Made by a program: the position numbers and the translations under genes. A stretch of 64,000 bases of DNA from Chamaea fasciata. Lineage: Eukaryota; Chordata; Aves; Passeriformes; Sylviidae. Of the stretch, positions 50,001-60,345 are shown piece by piece (the stretch's first letter is position 1; each line of letters opens with the position of its first letter). Location: positions 18,401,740-18,465,739 of the forward strand of contig JARCOQ010000012.1 of NCBI GenBank assembly GCA_029207755.1, in the 5' to 3' direction. A model generated the notes under the pieces. That model had not been told where the DNA came from and searched no databases. It saw nothing but the letters and a program-made list of their open reading frames with translations.

Positions 50001-53000
50001 ACGGGCAGAAATGGAGAAGCTGTCAAAGCACAGCAACACAGATGCAGTGGTCTTGCTGTGACACTTCCTGCATTTTTCAATCATGATAGCAGGGAAGGAA
50101 AGGCAGCCCAGGGAGAGAAAACACACCATCTATTCCAGCCACATTTCCGATAAGAATTAAATACAACAAAAACCAAAGGATCCTGGAACAGTGAATCTTC
50201 TTTTCCTCCGCTTGGTATAACATGAAAATGAGCACAAACTGCATCAGCATCATGTGATTATAAACCTTGTATCTGCTGCAAGACATTCAAAGGGCAGCTT
50301 GCCTTCCAGCACTCCTGTTACCCAGGAATATGTCTGTTGTTAGGGCTGACTCTAAATCTCTACTTAGGAAAAAATCATAATTCCACTACTAAAAGATGGC
50401 CCATGACTCCGTTGTTGTTGCTGTGCTTTGTTATACTGTGAATCCAAAGGAGGGTTCACACCTTGCAATATTTCCCTTCCTTCTTCCCTGAATATACGGA
50501 AAGCCCACTGAAAATACCTAAATTGGCTGCCTAAAGAGACAAAACGAGCCCTCACAAAAAAACAACAATAAAACTCAGCACAAGTCATAAGTAACTCTGT
50601 TGGTATCTTGTGTCTTTGAGAGCAGAACAGCACAGAAACATCCAAAGGCGAAGAAACAATACAACTCCCATCTATAAATAACCAGTATAGATTCTCCTCC
50701 AAATCCCCATGCCCATGCTGAAACTTTTGTGTTCTAGATATTTCCTTTTAAGATTGTAAACCTGCTGGAGCAGATCTTTCCCTGGTGCCCCCTGGTACTG
50801 CTAAAGGCACAACCTCCAGTGATTCTGTGTGCGGAGACCCAGCTGAAGGTGAGGATGGGATTTGGTGAGGGCAGTCAGTAACTGCAGGTTTTGCTTGCCT
50901 TCGCTGCAGGAGAATTTACATGCTACAAAATGACTGGATTCTCAAAAACATCTTATTGACTTTCAGGTCAATGGGTACTTGTGGTCTTAAACCACTTAAG
51001 TGCTTTCAGAAATCCAGCACAGGTCTGTAAATCAGATTTGTTCTGTCCAGTTTGCCCAAGAGGCAGCGCTTTCAAGTTTTCTTCCAAGTCCCAGAATCAG
51101 CAGTCACCTCAAGTAGCTCCTTTCTTAGAGACAGAAAGTGAAAACTGTCTGAATTAAGAAACCTGTAATACTCAAAACTTCTGAGACTTCTGTTTCAAGT
51201 ATGGCATATGACTACTTTAAATGTTCTTGCTAAAAACAAATATTAGGAACAATTCTTTGTGAAACGGAGAAACACTCAAATTGTTACATTTCAGTTCAAA
51301 CTTTTCCCTTGCTAAGAGAAAAAACAAAAGTAAATAGGAGATAGAGCAATATTCCCATCCTTGCTATGAACCTTAATGACTCTGTGATTCTGTAATGACC
51401 ACTGTGCCAAGGACAGCGTGATGGAACAACCAAGGCCAAAGCTGCCCCCTCTGCCCTGGTGGTCTCCAGACACTTGAAGCAAAACTGCTCTTCCTCATCT
51501 CAGAGGTCAGGAATCTACCTGAGCTGTGCCAGGAGCACATCAAATTTCAGTCTGTGCGCTAAACAAAGCCAATATTTTCCATGAACTTCCAAGGAAAGTA
51601 CAGTCAGAACTCATCCAAAGCTTCGAACTTCTGTAGCATCAAAAGTAACAGAAATAATACAAAGAATTGCAATTCTTACCAGCTTTTGTCAGTCACAAGT
51701 ACTGGACATGAAATGTAATTGGCAGGATGAGAGAATTTCAGATAAATTCAGAGGTTGGCAAGAAAGACAATGAAATAAATGCCAGATAGGTGCCTACTGC
51801 AGCACGGTCTTACCCTCAGTTCCCAGGGTGTTTCCTGAGGCTGCCATCCCTCTCGCACAAAGCTCTTCTTACCACAGCGTGTCTGGTTCAGTCATGTGCA
51901 GCTGTTGTAAAACACCATAAATGCAAAAGCCCTTAAAAGAATCAGGCATCAAAATACCTTTTTAAAATTGGGCCAAAATATATAAAATTAAGTCTTCCAT
52001 CAGAATTCCTGCTGCTTCTAAAAAACCCAGGAATTACATTCACCAAGTGAATTGCAGGATTATAAATGGAAACTGATAACTGCAATTATATTTGACAGAA
52101 AACAAGCTTGAAAACTCATAGGGATATTATATGAGGCTTTCTTTGTATTTCCTTCCCTCCTTTTCCTTGTAATGAAGAAGCTGTGACTGGCTGGTGGAAT
52201 TAACCACGAGCTGCTTGAATGCTTTTAGCCTGTCACTTGGCTTTACCCTCAAGAGCTGACACTGAAAGTAAGTCCCTTCTAATAACCCCACAACATATTT
52301 TCTGAGTGCTTTGGTCTCTAATCACAGCCATGGGCACTTTCCAAATGAAGCCTGACAGACCTCAGCCTGTCACTGGCACTTTTAACAGCAGCTGAACAAA
52401 GTCTCTCTGCTGCATGTGAACTTTAGGGAGGGGGAAACTTTGGTTTTCTTCAGTTGCAATTTGTGACCGTCCGAAATGACTGACATGATTGTCCCCCTCT
52501 ACTCTGCCCTCACAAGGCCCCGTCTGCAGGGCCTCCAGCACAACACAGGCATTTGTGTTGGAGGTTTGTGCACGAATGGGACGGAGCCACTGGGAGACAT
52601 TCCTTGAGCTTTTATTGCAGCATCAGCTTCATAACAGGTTGAGACAACTAAAAGATGACAACAGCTCACGTCTTGCCAGCAACAGCCAGAGATCTCTTTG
52701 TTACAGGGCATTTTAAAGGTTTTCCAGCCAATAGGTTATTGCTGAAGCTTACAGACAGTTGTTCTAGGCAACCACTAAAAGCACATGTGCACCTGCTTCA
52801 AACAATGCTTGCTTGGATGCTTCCTATTAACAACAGACAACACTCTTATTAAGCTGAAAACCTTCTGCTATCTCTCTAAGCATATTTTTCTGCAATCTTT
52901 AAGTCTATTCTAGCCAAACCTAAAACAAACCTAAAACTATTGTTTCATGTCCTTACTTGCTGTACTATTGTAACTTTTCCTACTTTCTAGCTTTGCAGTT

Positions 53001-53087
53001 GCAGCTAATTCTAAATTCCTCTGCTCTTGTTGTTTCTGGGCCCTGCTTTCACAGCTTTCTGAAAGCCCTCTTACCTTTAATATTTCC
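44089..53087. other. Unique non-coding sequence
   Basis: No gene is recognised over about 9 kb. The GC-rich patch at 48530-48790 is described separately. A minus-strand open frame of 104 residues at 46685-46999 contains a possible donor (CAAG then GTAATG) but no credible acceptor for it. A short (CA) run lies at 49350-49362. The tail-like CTCTGTGATTCTGTAA at 51380-51395 could be a trace of a CR1 3' end but is too short to call. Confidence 0.55.
48530..48790. other. GC-rich patch with a 15-bp palindrome and a TATA-like element
   Basis: This patch is markedly GC-rich compared with its flanks. It contains GGCACTG-G-CAGTGCC (48653-48667), a perfect inverted repeat, and, near its right end, GGGGATAAAAAGGCTC at about 48761-48776, which resembles a TATA box. 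CpG density is low, so it does not look like a CpG-island promoter. Two overlapping minus-strand open frames of 100 and 114 residues are composition-driven. Promoter function is speculative. Confidence 0.2.
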
Positions 53088-53465
53088 TGTTGGACCAGGT
53101 CCAGAGGAAGCCACCAAGATCATCAGGGGGCTGGAGCACCTTTGCTGTGGAGCCAGGCTGGGAGAGCTCCAGCCTGGAGAAAAGAAGGCTCCAGGAAGAC
53201 CTCATTGCCATGTCCAGTGCTGAAAGGGGGCTTATAAAAAGAGAGAGGGGGACTTTTTAAATGGGTACATAGTGATAGGACCAAGGGGAATGCTTTTAAA
53301 CTGAAAGAGGGGAGATTTCTATTAGATGTGGGAAGGGAATTCTTCACTCTGAGGGTGGTGAGGCCCAGCACAGGTTGCCAGAGCAGCTGTGGCTGCCACA
53401 TCCCTGGAAGTGTCCAAGGCCAGGTTGGATGGGACCCTGCCTGTGACAGGGGCATTGGAACTAAA
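53088..53465 (+). mobile_element. CR1 LINE 3' fragment lacking its terminus
   Basis: The stretch begins GGACCAGGTCCAGAGGAAGC and follows the CR1 3' coding and untranslated region: CATCAGGGGGCTGGAGCACC, TAGTGATAGGACCAAGGGGA, GAGGGTGGTGAGGCCCAG and TCCCTGGAAGTGTCCAAGGC. It ends at about GGAACTAAAGG, before the usual final segment and the octamer repeats. The last 60 or so bases of a normal CR1 3' end are therefore missing, which points to a later deletion rather than ordinary 5' truncation. The piece is diverged and contains no intact frame. Confidence 0.9.
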
Positions 53466-54142
53466 GGAACACTTCTGCTCTGTTGCCTATTGTCTTTTCA
53501 GGAACCTTAATTAAAGTGAACACTGTTGGCTGCATCACACAAGAAATACCTGGAAAAGTAGAAACAGATCCGGAAGTTCTGACCCTGAAACCAGTCTGTC
53601 CTCCTTTTTTGGTTATCTGCATTCAATTCCATTGGATCATTAACATGGTATCAGCTGACTAAGCCATGCTGTGTTGAGAGTTCTCCAGGTGTTGAGAAGG
53701 CATGAGATGATCTTGTGGTGAGCCTCAATGCCTGCATAACCACTTACCCACAGCAGTGCCTGTTGCTGTAACAAACGCTTCTGGAGGAATGGAAGAGCCA
53801 GGCAGGATCCTGGAGGCGGCCCCAAGGCTGACACCGCAATTTTTAGCGGCTGTCACTGGCACAGCACTTTTTTCCCTTTGTTATGAAACCTGCTTTAAAG
53901 CACATGTCACAATTTATATCTGGAATAAGTCAACAGTGTAATTGTGCACGGTTCCACTGGAGGGACAGACTGCTGTGTGCCTGCCTGTGGATGCCATCAA
54001 AACACTGCGCTTCACGTGGTGGCATTTCCTCCTGCCCTGATAGCTTCATGCTCTGATGGAAAACTGACACAGAACTTCTGTTCATCATAAATCCTCAAAC
54101 AGTAGTTTATTGCTATTATGCTAGGGAAATGTTCCCACTTAC
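53466..54142. other. Non-coding sequence
   Basis: No gene or repeat is recognised; it lies between a CR1 fragment and a candidate minus-strand exon. Open frames here are below 70 residues. Confidence 0.5.
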
Positions 54143-54282
54143 CGAGGCTATCCAAGGATGGATACTGTGTGAGTCTTTCTGACAGCAACCAATAAAAACG
54201 TTCCCAGCCACGGCTGCAGAGATAAATCTGCACAATCGGCACAGCAGCTGCCAAATGAGAAGTGTCCTGTGTTGGCCACGAA
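54143..54282 (-). other. Candidate exon, 140 bp, unidentified
   Basis: On the minus strand a pyrimidine-rich tract ends in TTTCTTCGAGCAG just before 54282, and the segment ends at 54143 with CCTCG directly followed by GTAAGTGGG, a near-consensus donor. Two of the three frames are open across the whole 140 bp, and the third stops only in its last codons. One frame gives a 114-residue open frame (54012-54356) that starts MCSFG and contains IYLCSRGWERFYWLL. I do not recognise any of the translations. It could be an exon of an unannotated gene or long non-coding RNA, or a chance pseudo-exon, which is common in vertebrate DNA. Confidence 0.18.
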
Positions 54283-57200
54283 CTGCTCGAAGAAAGGAAG
54301 GCAAGCAGGGATAAGCCCATCAAAGGCACAGCAGTGACACAACCAAAACTGCACACAGAGTGCTTCTAACCCAAAACTTGGCTTGGGTTGTAACCCTGCC
54401 AGGTTTCCTTCCCACGCACATCTGACAAGCTCCCTTTCCTAGACTGTAGAAGGAAATAGCTCATCAATTATATTTAATCTAAAAATAATATTAGGAAATA
54501 TCATGTACCGAGCCTGCAGCAAAGAGATGAGGTCAGCTGAAAACTCCTCAATACCAAATGACGTTTCTGGAGGTAACAAAGTGCAGTGTCACCTATTTCA
54601 AGCGTCATGGTACAGAATATAAGAAGTCAGAGACTATAATCATTGATTAAGATTGGGAAAGGTTTTAGCCCTTTACAAATCTGTGAACTGCTATCCAAAG
54701 TTTTTAGACATTTGCATTCAGAATAGATTCTATCCTTTCAAATGAAAAAGCCAACCAACCAACCAGAAATTAAGTAACAAGTATTTCCCCAGGCAGCAAA
54801 ACTAATGTAGGGTGTGGGGTCTGTGGTGGCTAATAGGGTGCAAATAGCATTTAAAGGTTTTCTTGTGGGTTGTGGTGTTCATAACATGTTGTTAGAGCAC
54901 TTGTAGAGCTGAAAAAAACCCATCACCCAAAGCCGGCGGCAGTGGTGGATGCACAAACACTAGAAAAATAGTTCATAACTTTGGATAGCAACTGGAGCTC
55001 CAAAATCTAAAATAAAATGATGCTCCCCCTCTTATATTTCTTTAGAAAGGGTCCATTTCTTTTGTATGCTTTTACCAAAGCTGAGAGTTGTCCCCAGGCA
55101 GCGGCTGCGCTCGCCTTCAAAGACTTCCACTTCCTTATGACACAAGCAAGCAAAGCTGGGTGCAAACAGAAGTTTCCCAGAGATAATCTTGCTAAACAAG
55201 AGCTCCTAATTCCACTTTTCTTTTTTTGCACGCTGCCAGTCCCAGCATAGAAAGCAATGCTCTTGGTGCAGCACCAACCACACCATGGGCACTGCCGTGG
55301 ACTCCAGGCGGGTTCAGCAGAGCAGAATGCTGCTCTGGACTGAGGGCTCTGCATCCTCATTACCCTGGAAGAAGCCAGACTGAGCTCAGAAGACACTGAC
55401 TGCATTGCTTTAGTTTGTTCCACAGATCTGAGATTTCAGACAGGCATCTGTGATGTATCTCATTTCATCACATCTATTTTTCAGTCTGTCTGTTTGAACA
55501 CATTAATAAAATATGTGGAACAGACACTGTCAAATTCATCAGCCTTCAGGAAAACAAGCAAAATTCACTAATGTGTTTCATTTTATTTTGATTATTTCAC
55601 ACGCCCTTCACCTTGTATATTCATTGACCTTTCAGCAGCTGCAGGGATCTACAGGCTCTGCAAGTCATCCCACTGGGACCAGAGATTCAGTTTATACTGC
55701 AAGGGTTTAAACACTCTGACCTCTGCTTGGAGAAATTCATGTGTGTCCACCCCTACCTAAATGTTGGAGATGTCGTAGTGAATATGAAGCTGGAAGAGAA
55801 TTATTTGTTTGCACTTACAACACTTTTCTTTTCTCTGACCGTTTCACATTAACAATCCAGAGACTTTCCTGTCAGTCATTCAATTTTTAAGAAGTTTCAT
55901 TGCCATTGGACAAGCCTGTAGACTTTCAGACTTGCTAGCAGACTGCACCAGAGCAGGGGAAGCCTGCCCAGGCAGCATCAACCTGGACTGCTGTCTGTGA
56001 GACTGGGGTGTCTTTTGCTCATTTGATGGCCAGGAAAATAAATGCATGGTCCATCACCATGAAGTTAATGAAATTTTACAACATCAAAGATCTCTTGAAA
56101 TTCACCAAAAAAAAAAAAAAAAAACCCACAAAAAAAAAGAAAACAACCACCAAGACCAAGGTTGCTTAAGCTATCATCCTCAAAACTCTGGGCTGTTCTT
56201 TGCAGCAATTATATTTTTTCCTAAACAGGTTTTAAAGAGCAAAGTGATGGGTTTTTACAGCCCTGTCTTTGCAGCAGAGACAGGAGTTCCGAGTCCATAT
56301 CATCCCTGGCAAAGGGCACAGAATTAGCCCAGGTCCTTCACACTGCACAGATCCAGAGCACAGACAGCTCTGTCGGCAGCACTGCAGGGACACTCCAGCA
56401 AAACAGCAGAGACTGGCACAAGCTGCCACCACAGCAGTCTAATTAGTGTTTTCCATAGCTTCAGTGAAATTTTTGCCAATGTAAATCCAAACATGCTGTA
56501 TTAATTGTCATTTCATTAGGACTTTTAATAGCTTCTGAGAGGATGATAAAGAGAAGAGAAAAATATTCATACAATGGGAAATTAACTCCAGAAAATCTTG
56601 TATTATGGTCATTTCTGACCATATGACCACCTTCTCTGTGATAGTTTTTTTTTCAACTGAATGCAAAGCAAACCCAAACTCCTGTTTAGAGTCTTTCCAG
56701 AGTACCATAGGTACCCTAAGATAACAGAATAAGATTAATTTACTAGAATTTCCAGCCACTTAAGGCTCTCCTGAGAGGAGAAGGAAAGAATTACAGATGC
56801 AGGTGCTTTTCAGACTACAATGCCCAATTCTATCCTTTTAGTTTTGGCACCTTTCAAGTCAAGCCTTTACCTTTTTCTGAAGGTGTGATAGGCAGCCACT
56901 TTGATCCCTCCTGCTTGCGACATTCCTTTGTGCAATCGCGGCATTGTTCTCTATTACAAATACAGGCAAAATTGTAGCTTAAAAATAAATGAACATTCTG
57001 CAGCATGGGGAGCTGGTGTCAAAGTAGACTGAATGGGTTTTTATTTAATACTGAAGTCTGTGCTTCCTAAAGCTCCTAGCTCAAAGCGTGGCAATTCAAT
57101 GGCAAATTAACACAAAGTAGCCTCATGTAGTAACTTTGAAAATTAGAATTATACGCTGTCTACCACACAGAAAAAAAAAAAATCTTGCTGTAATATATGA

Positions 57201-58875
57201 GACATTTCCAGCTCTGATACCCTGGTGATAAATAAAAAAATCCTCCCATACACACCCACCAAGCAGTATCACAGCTCAGGCAGGGCACACGGGAGCCTGA
57301 AGGAAACAAATGCCCCTGGCAGGGGGGTGAGATTTAGTGGAAAAGGAACTGGACTGACTCAGGGTGGAGTAACTCAGAGCACTGCTTCGACAAGAACGAA
57401 ATGTATTGGTAATTCAGCAATGAAAACCCACAGAGAGCAGTGTGGCACAGCCAACAGCAACCCGATCAAGGTATCCAGGCTTGGGAAACCCTTTAATGGA
57501 TGCCCTGGCTGAGAGAACACAAAGGAACCTGGAGCTCGAGAGGCTTAAAAAACTATCCTAGCAACAGAAAAAGTCACCAAGGGAAAACCATATCTTCCAC
57601 CTCTGCAGATGATCCACAGTGGGTCTGCAGTATGATATTAATATAGTTTAATATAATTTAATACAATTTACCCTGCTGCAAAGACACTGCAATCTGCTCT
57701 CCTTTCAAACCCTTTATGTGTACCTGCTCACAGAATCCAAAGCCTTTTACAAAGCCTTTGGTTTCTAATCTCAAAAAAAACCTCCTGATTTGGAATACAG
57801 TCTTTTCCACAGCTCCATTTTGAAACTCCTTTTTCTGTCCAGCCCCACTTGGGAGCCATCCCAGCCCCTCTGTGTCACTGTTAAAGCATTGCCTGCCCAG
57901 ACCACCACACCTGCTGCTCCTCCAGCACTCCCAAAAGACTTGCAATCATATCATAAAGTTATGTTTGACCCCAAAGGTGCAAAAATAGCCAGGTTGTGCT
58001 ATTAATTCTATATGTGATCTTGCAGCCTCCAGTGTTAGCAGCCCCTCACTGCCCTCACACCACTCACAAGCTTTGGCACACCTCTGCTCCTTCCACACCT
58101 CATTAATCCACAGAATGTGCAGGGTTAAGCCAGGACTGATTCTGAAGAACATCTTTCGTAATTGCTGATAATATCCCTTTTAACAGGATCTGTGGCAACC
58201 TTCTCTTTAGTTAGCTCCCCACAGTCCTGGGAATGATTGGTTTGTATCTTCAAAAAGGAGAAACCACATGTGCAGCTATCACACTATCAGCAAATAGCTG
58301 TTTATCTCTCCTTCTGTTTCTTTTAACTGACTGCCACTCCTGTTAACTGACCACAGAACTACAGGAGATAGAATTAAAAAGATAATCTCACTCCTTATTT
58401 CTTTGTAAAATCTGCAAAACCATTTTGTTGCTCATAATTTTGAAGATGGCTGCTCTTGACAGTGCTGCCATTAACTTGGCCAGCTTGATATCTAATTTAA
58501 AGTTATTCCGGAATCTCTAATCCTTTATTTGAAATTTTCATTACTTGGGGGCTCTAATCACAATTGCCTTGGCAAGAAATATGTTTGCACAGCTTCTGTC
58601 TGTTAGTGCCAACCTAGTCAGACACTCCATCAGAAATACTTGCTTTCAGGACAGGAGATGCCTTTGCACACACACAGATGTGCACTCATCCACAGTCAAA
58701 CCATTATTAGTTATTGCATCCCTCGAACCAGTGGCTCTTTCTTGACAATATTTTAAAAATCAGGATTTTTTGGGGGGTTATAAGACATGACTGGTAAAGT
58801 CAAAATGTTTTGTTGTTCTTCCTTCTTTTTTACCTGGCACATTCTTTTTGATGAGTAAAAGAATTTTTTTTTTTC
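54283..58875. other. Unique non-coding sequence with one A-rich tract
   Basis: No gene is recognised. A minus-strand open frame of 138 residues at 55007-55423 has no family resemblance and no supporting splice signals. A poly(A) tract of 18 A lies at 56107-56124, followed by a second A-rich run; no AATAAA sits at the right distance upstream. Confidence 0.55.
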
Positions 58876-59080
58876 TTGATTTTTCTTTGGCCTGTTTCCC
58901 CCTTTGGCATAATTTTCAAAGCATTTCACTGCAGAACTTCTGGCCAGAACTACTTTTAGCATCTATAGGAGTTCTGCAGGGACAAGAGTAGGGTCAAGTC
59001 TTTTAATCCTAACATTGATACCCTCACCATCAGACATCCAAGATATAAAATATTCATGCTTATAATACATAATATCATAC
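58876..59080 (+). repeat. Direct repeat, copy A (about 200 bp)
   Basis: This copy begins at TTGAT followed by TTTCTTTGGCCTGTTTCCCC, passes through GTTCTGCAGGGACAAGAGTA and CCTAACATTGATACC, and fades out at about 59070-59080. It matches the segment at 60141-60340 in the same orientation with about a dozen differences, mostly T/C, over roughly 180 bp. It is non-coding. It is either an unrecognised dispersed repeat family present twice or a local duplication. Confidence 0.9.
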
Positions 59081-59185
59081 TTAGCTTGACATAAAAGATC
59101 TCTATTATGCCATATGAATCAAACAGCTTGAACTCCATTCTTTCAAGCAGAAATACCAGTATGTAACTCATTTAATGAATGCCTG

Positions 59186-59672
59186 AGTACTCTGTGCAGT
59201 TCTGGACACCACAATATAAAAAAAAAAGGCATTAAGTTATTGAAGACTATCCAAAGGAGGCCACAAGGATAGGGAAGGGTCTGGAGGAAAAGTCTTGTGG
59301 GGAACAGCTGAGGGCACTGGGTGTGTTCAGCCTGGAGGAGACTGAGGCAGACCCCACTGAGCTCGTCCCTCCCAAGAGGCAGCACAGGGACAAGCACCAG
59401 TCTCTGCTCTGGGACGGGGAACAGCTGGAGCTCTGCCAGGGGAAGTTTAGGTTGGATCTCAGGAAAAAGTTCTTCCCCCAGAGGGTGCTGGCACTGCCCA
59501 GGCTCCCCAGGGAATGGGCACGGCCCCGAGGCTGCCGGAGCTCCAGGAGCCTTTGGACAGCGCTGCCAGGGGGGCACAGGGGGGATTGTTGGGGGTCTGG
59601 GCAGGGACAGGAGCTGGACTGGGCGATCTTGCTGAGTCACTTCCAAATCAGCAAATTCTGTGCTTCTATGTG
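59186..59672 (+). mobile_element. CR1 LINE 3' fragment, about 485 bp, with a G-run cluster
   Basis: The sequence starts at about GTGCAGTTCTGGACACCACA and continues with CTATCCAAAGGAGGCCACAA, GGTGTGTTCAGCCTGGAGGA and GGGGAAGTTTAGGTTGGATC, all CR1 3' coding motifs. It ends in AAATTCTGTGCTTCTATGTG, a diverged terminal octamer repeat. It differs in sequence from the copies at 43.6 and 53.1 kb, indicating another CR1 subfamily. Near the 3' end five G runs occur in 36 bp (59569-59607). No intact frame remains. Confidence 0.9.
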
Positions 59673-60140
59673 CTTTGGTGTGATTTAGCCACTTCTAAAA
59701 GTATCTCCCGTAGATATCTCACTTTTTTGCTTTCTTCACACCCCCAGGACTTCCACTCGGGCTGTTCATCTGTTCATTACCACCTTCTCTCCAGGATCAC
59801 AAACTCAGCTTAATATAAAAGATATCACAGCCTTTCCGAACTGCTCCATGCTCTGATATTTAAAGCTGTTGTTTAATTCCAGCTCTTATGCTGGAAATAA
59901 TAGAAAACATCCTTCTAGAACAAGATGACAAATATCTAACAAACTAATAATTATCTGTAATTTTATCCTTGCTCACTCTATGAAGTTCACTAAGCCACTC
60001 CACAGAATCACAGGTTTTCTTGGATTAGCTGATCACTGCTGCAGGTAAAGATAATTTTACAGGATTGTGTCAGTCTTTGTTTAAAAGAGCTTTTGCTTAC
60101 AGCTGCTTCACCTTACTGTTAAAACCTGAAATGCACAGCC
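59673..60140. other. Non-coding spacer between CR1 and repeat copy B
   Basis: AT-rich sequence without recognisable features. A CACAGAATCACAG-like string at 60003-60015 recalls a CR1 tail in minus orientation but is too short to call. Confidence 0.5.
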
Positions 60141-60345
60141 TTGATTCTTCTTTGGCCTGTTTCCCCCTTTGGCATAATTTTCAAAGCATTTCGCTGCAGA
60201 ACCTCTGGTCAGAACTACTTTCAGCATCTACAGGAGTTCTGCAGGGACAAGAGTAGGGTCAAGTCTTTAATCCTAACATTGATACCCGCACCATCAGACA
60301 TCCAATATATAAAATATTTATGCATATAGATGTAATACTTGCAAT
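60141..60345 (+). repeat. Direct repeat, copy B (about 200 bp)
   Basis: Same orientation as the copy at 58876-59080, starting 1265 bp further on. Shared landmarks are TTTGGCCTGTTTCCCCCTTT, GTTCTGCAGGGACAAGAGTA and ACATTGATACCC. It has one T fewer in the TCTTTAATCC run and several T/C differences from copy A. Similarity ends near 60325-60345. No terminal repeats or coding sequence are visible. Confidence 0.9.

Noticed and set aside
51380..51395. CTCTGTGATTCTGTAA as a CR1 3' tail
   Set aside because: Matches the octamer pattern, but the preceding sequence does not clearly follow a CR1 3' UTR; 16 bases are too few to call.
60003..60015. CACAGAATCACAG as a minus-strand CR1 tail
   Set aside because: Only about 13 bases match and the adjoining sequence is not CR1-like.
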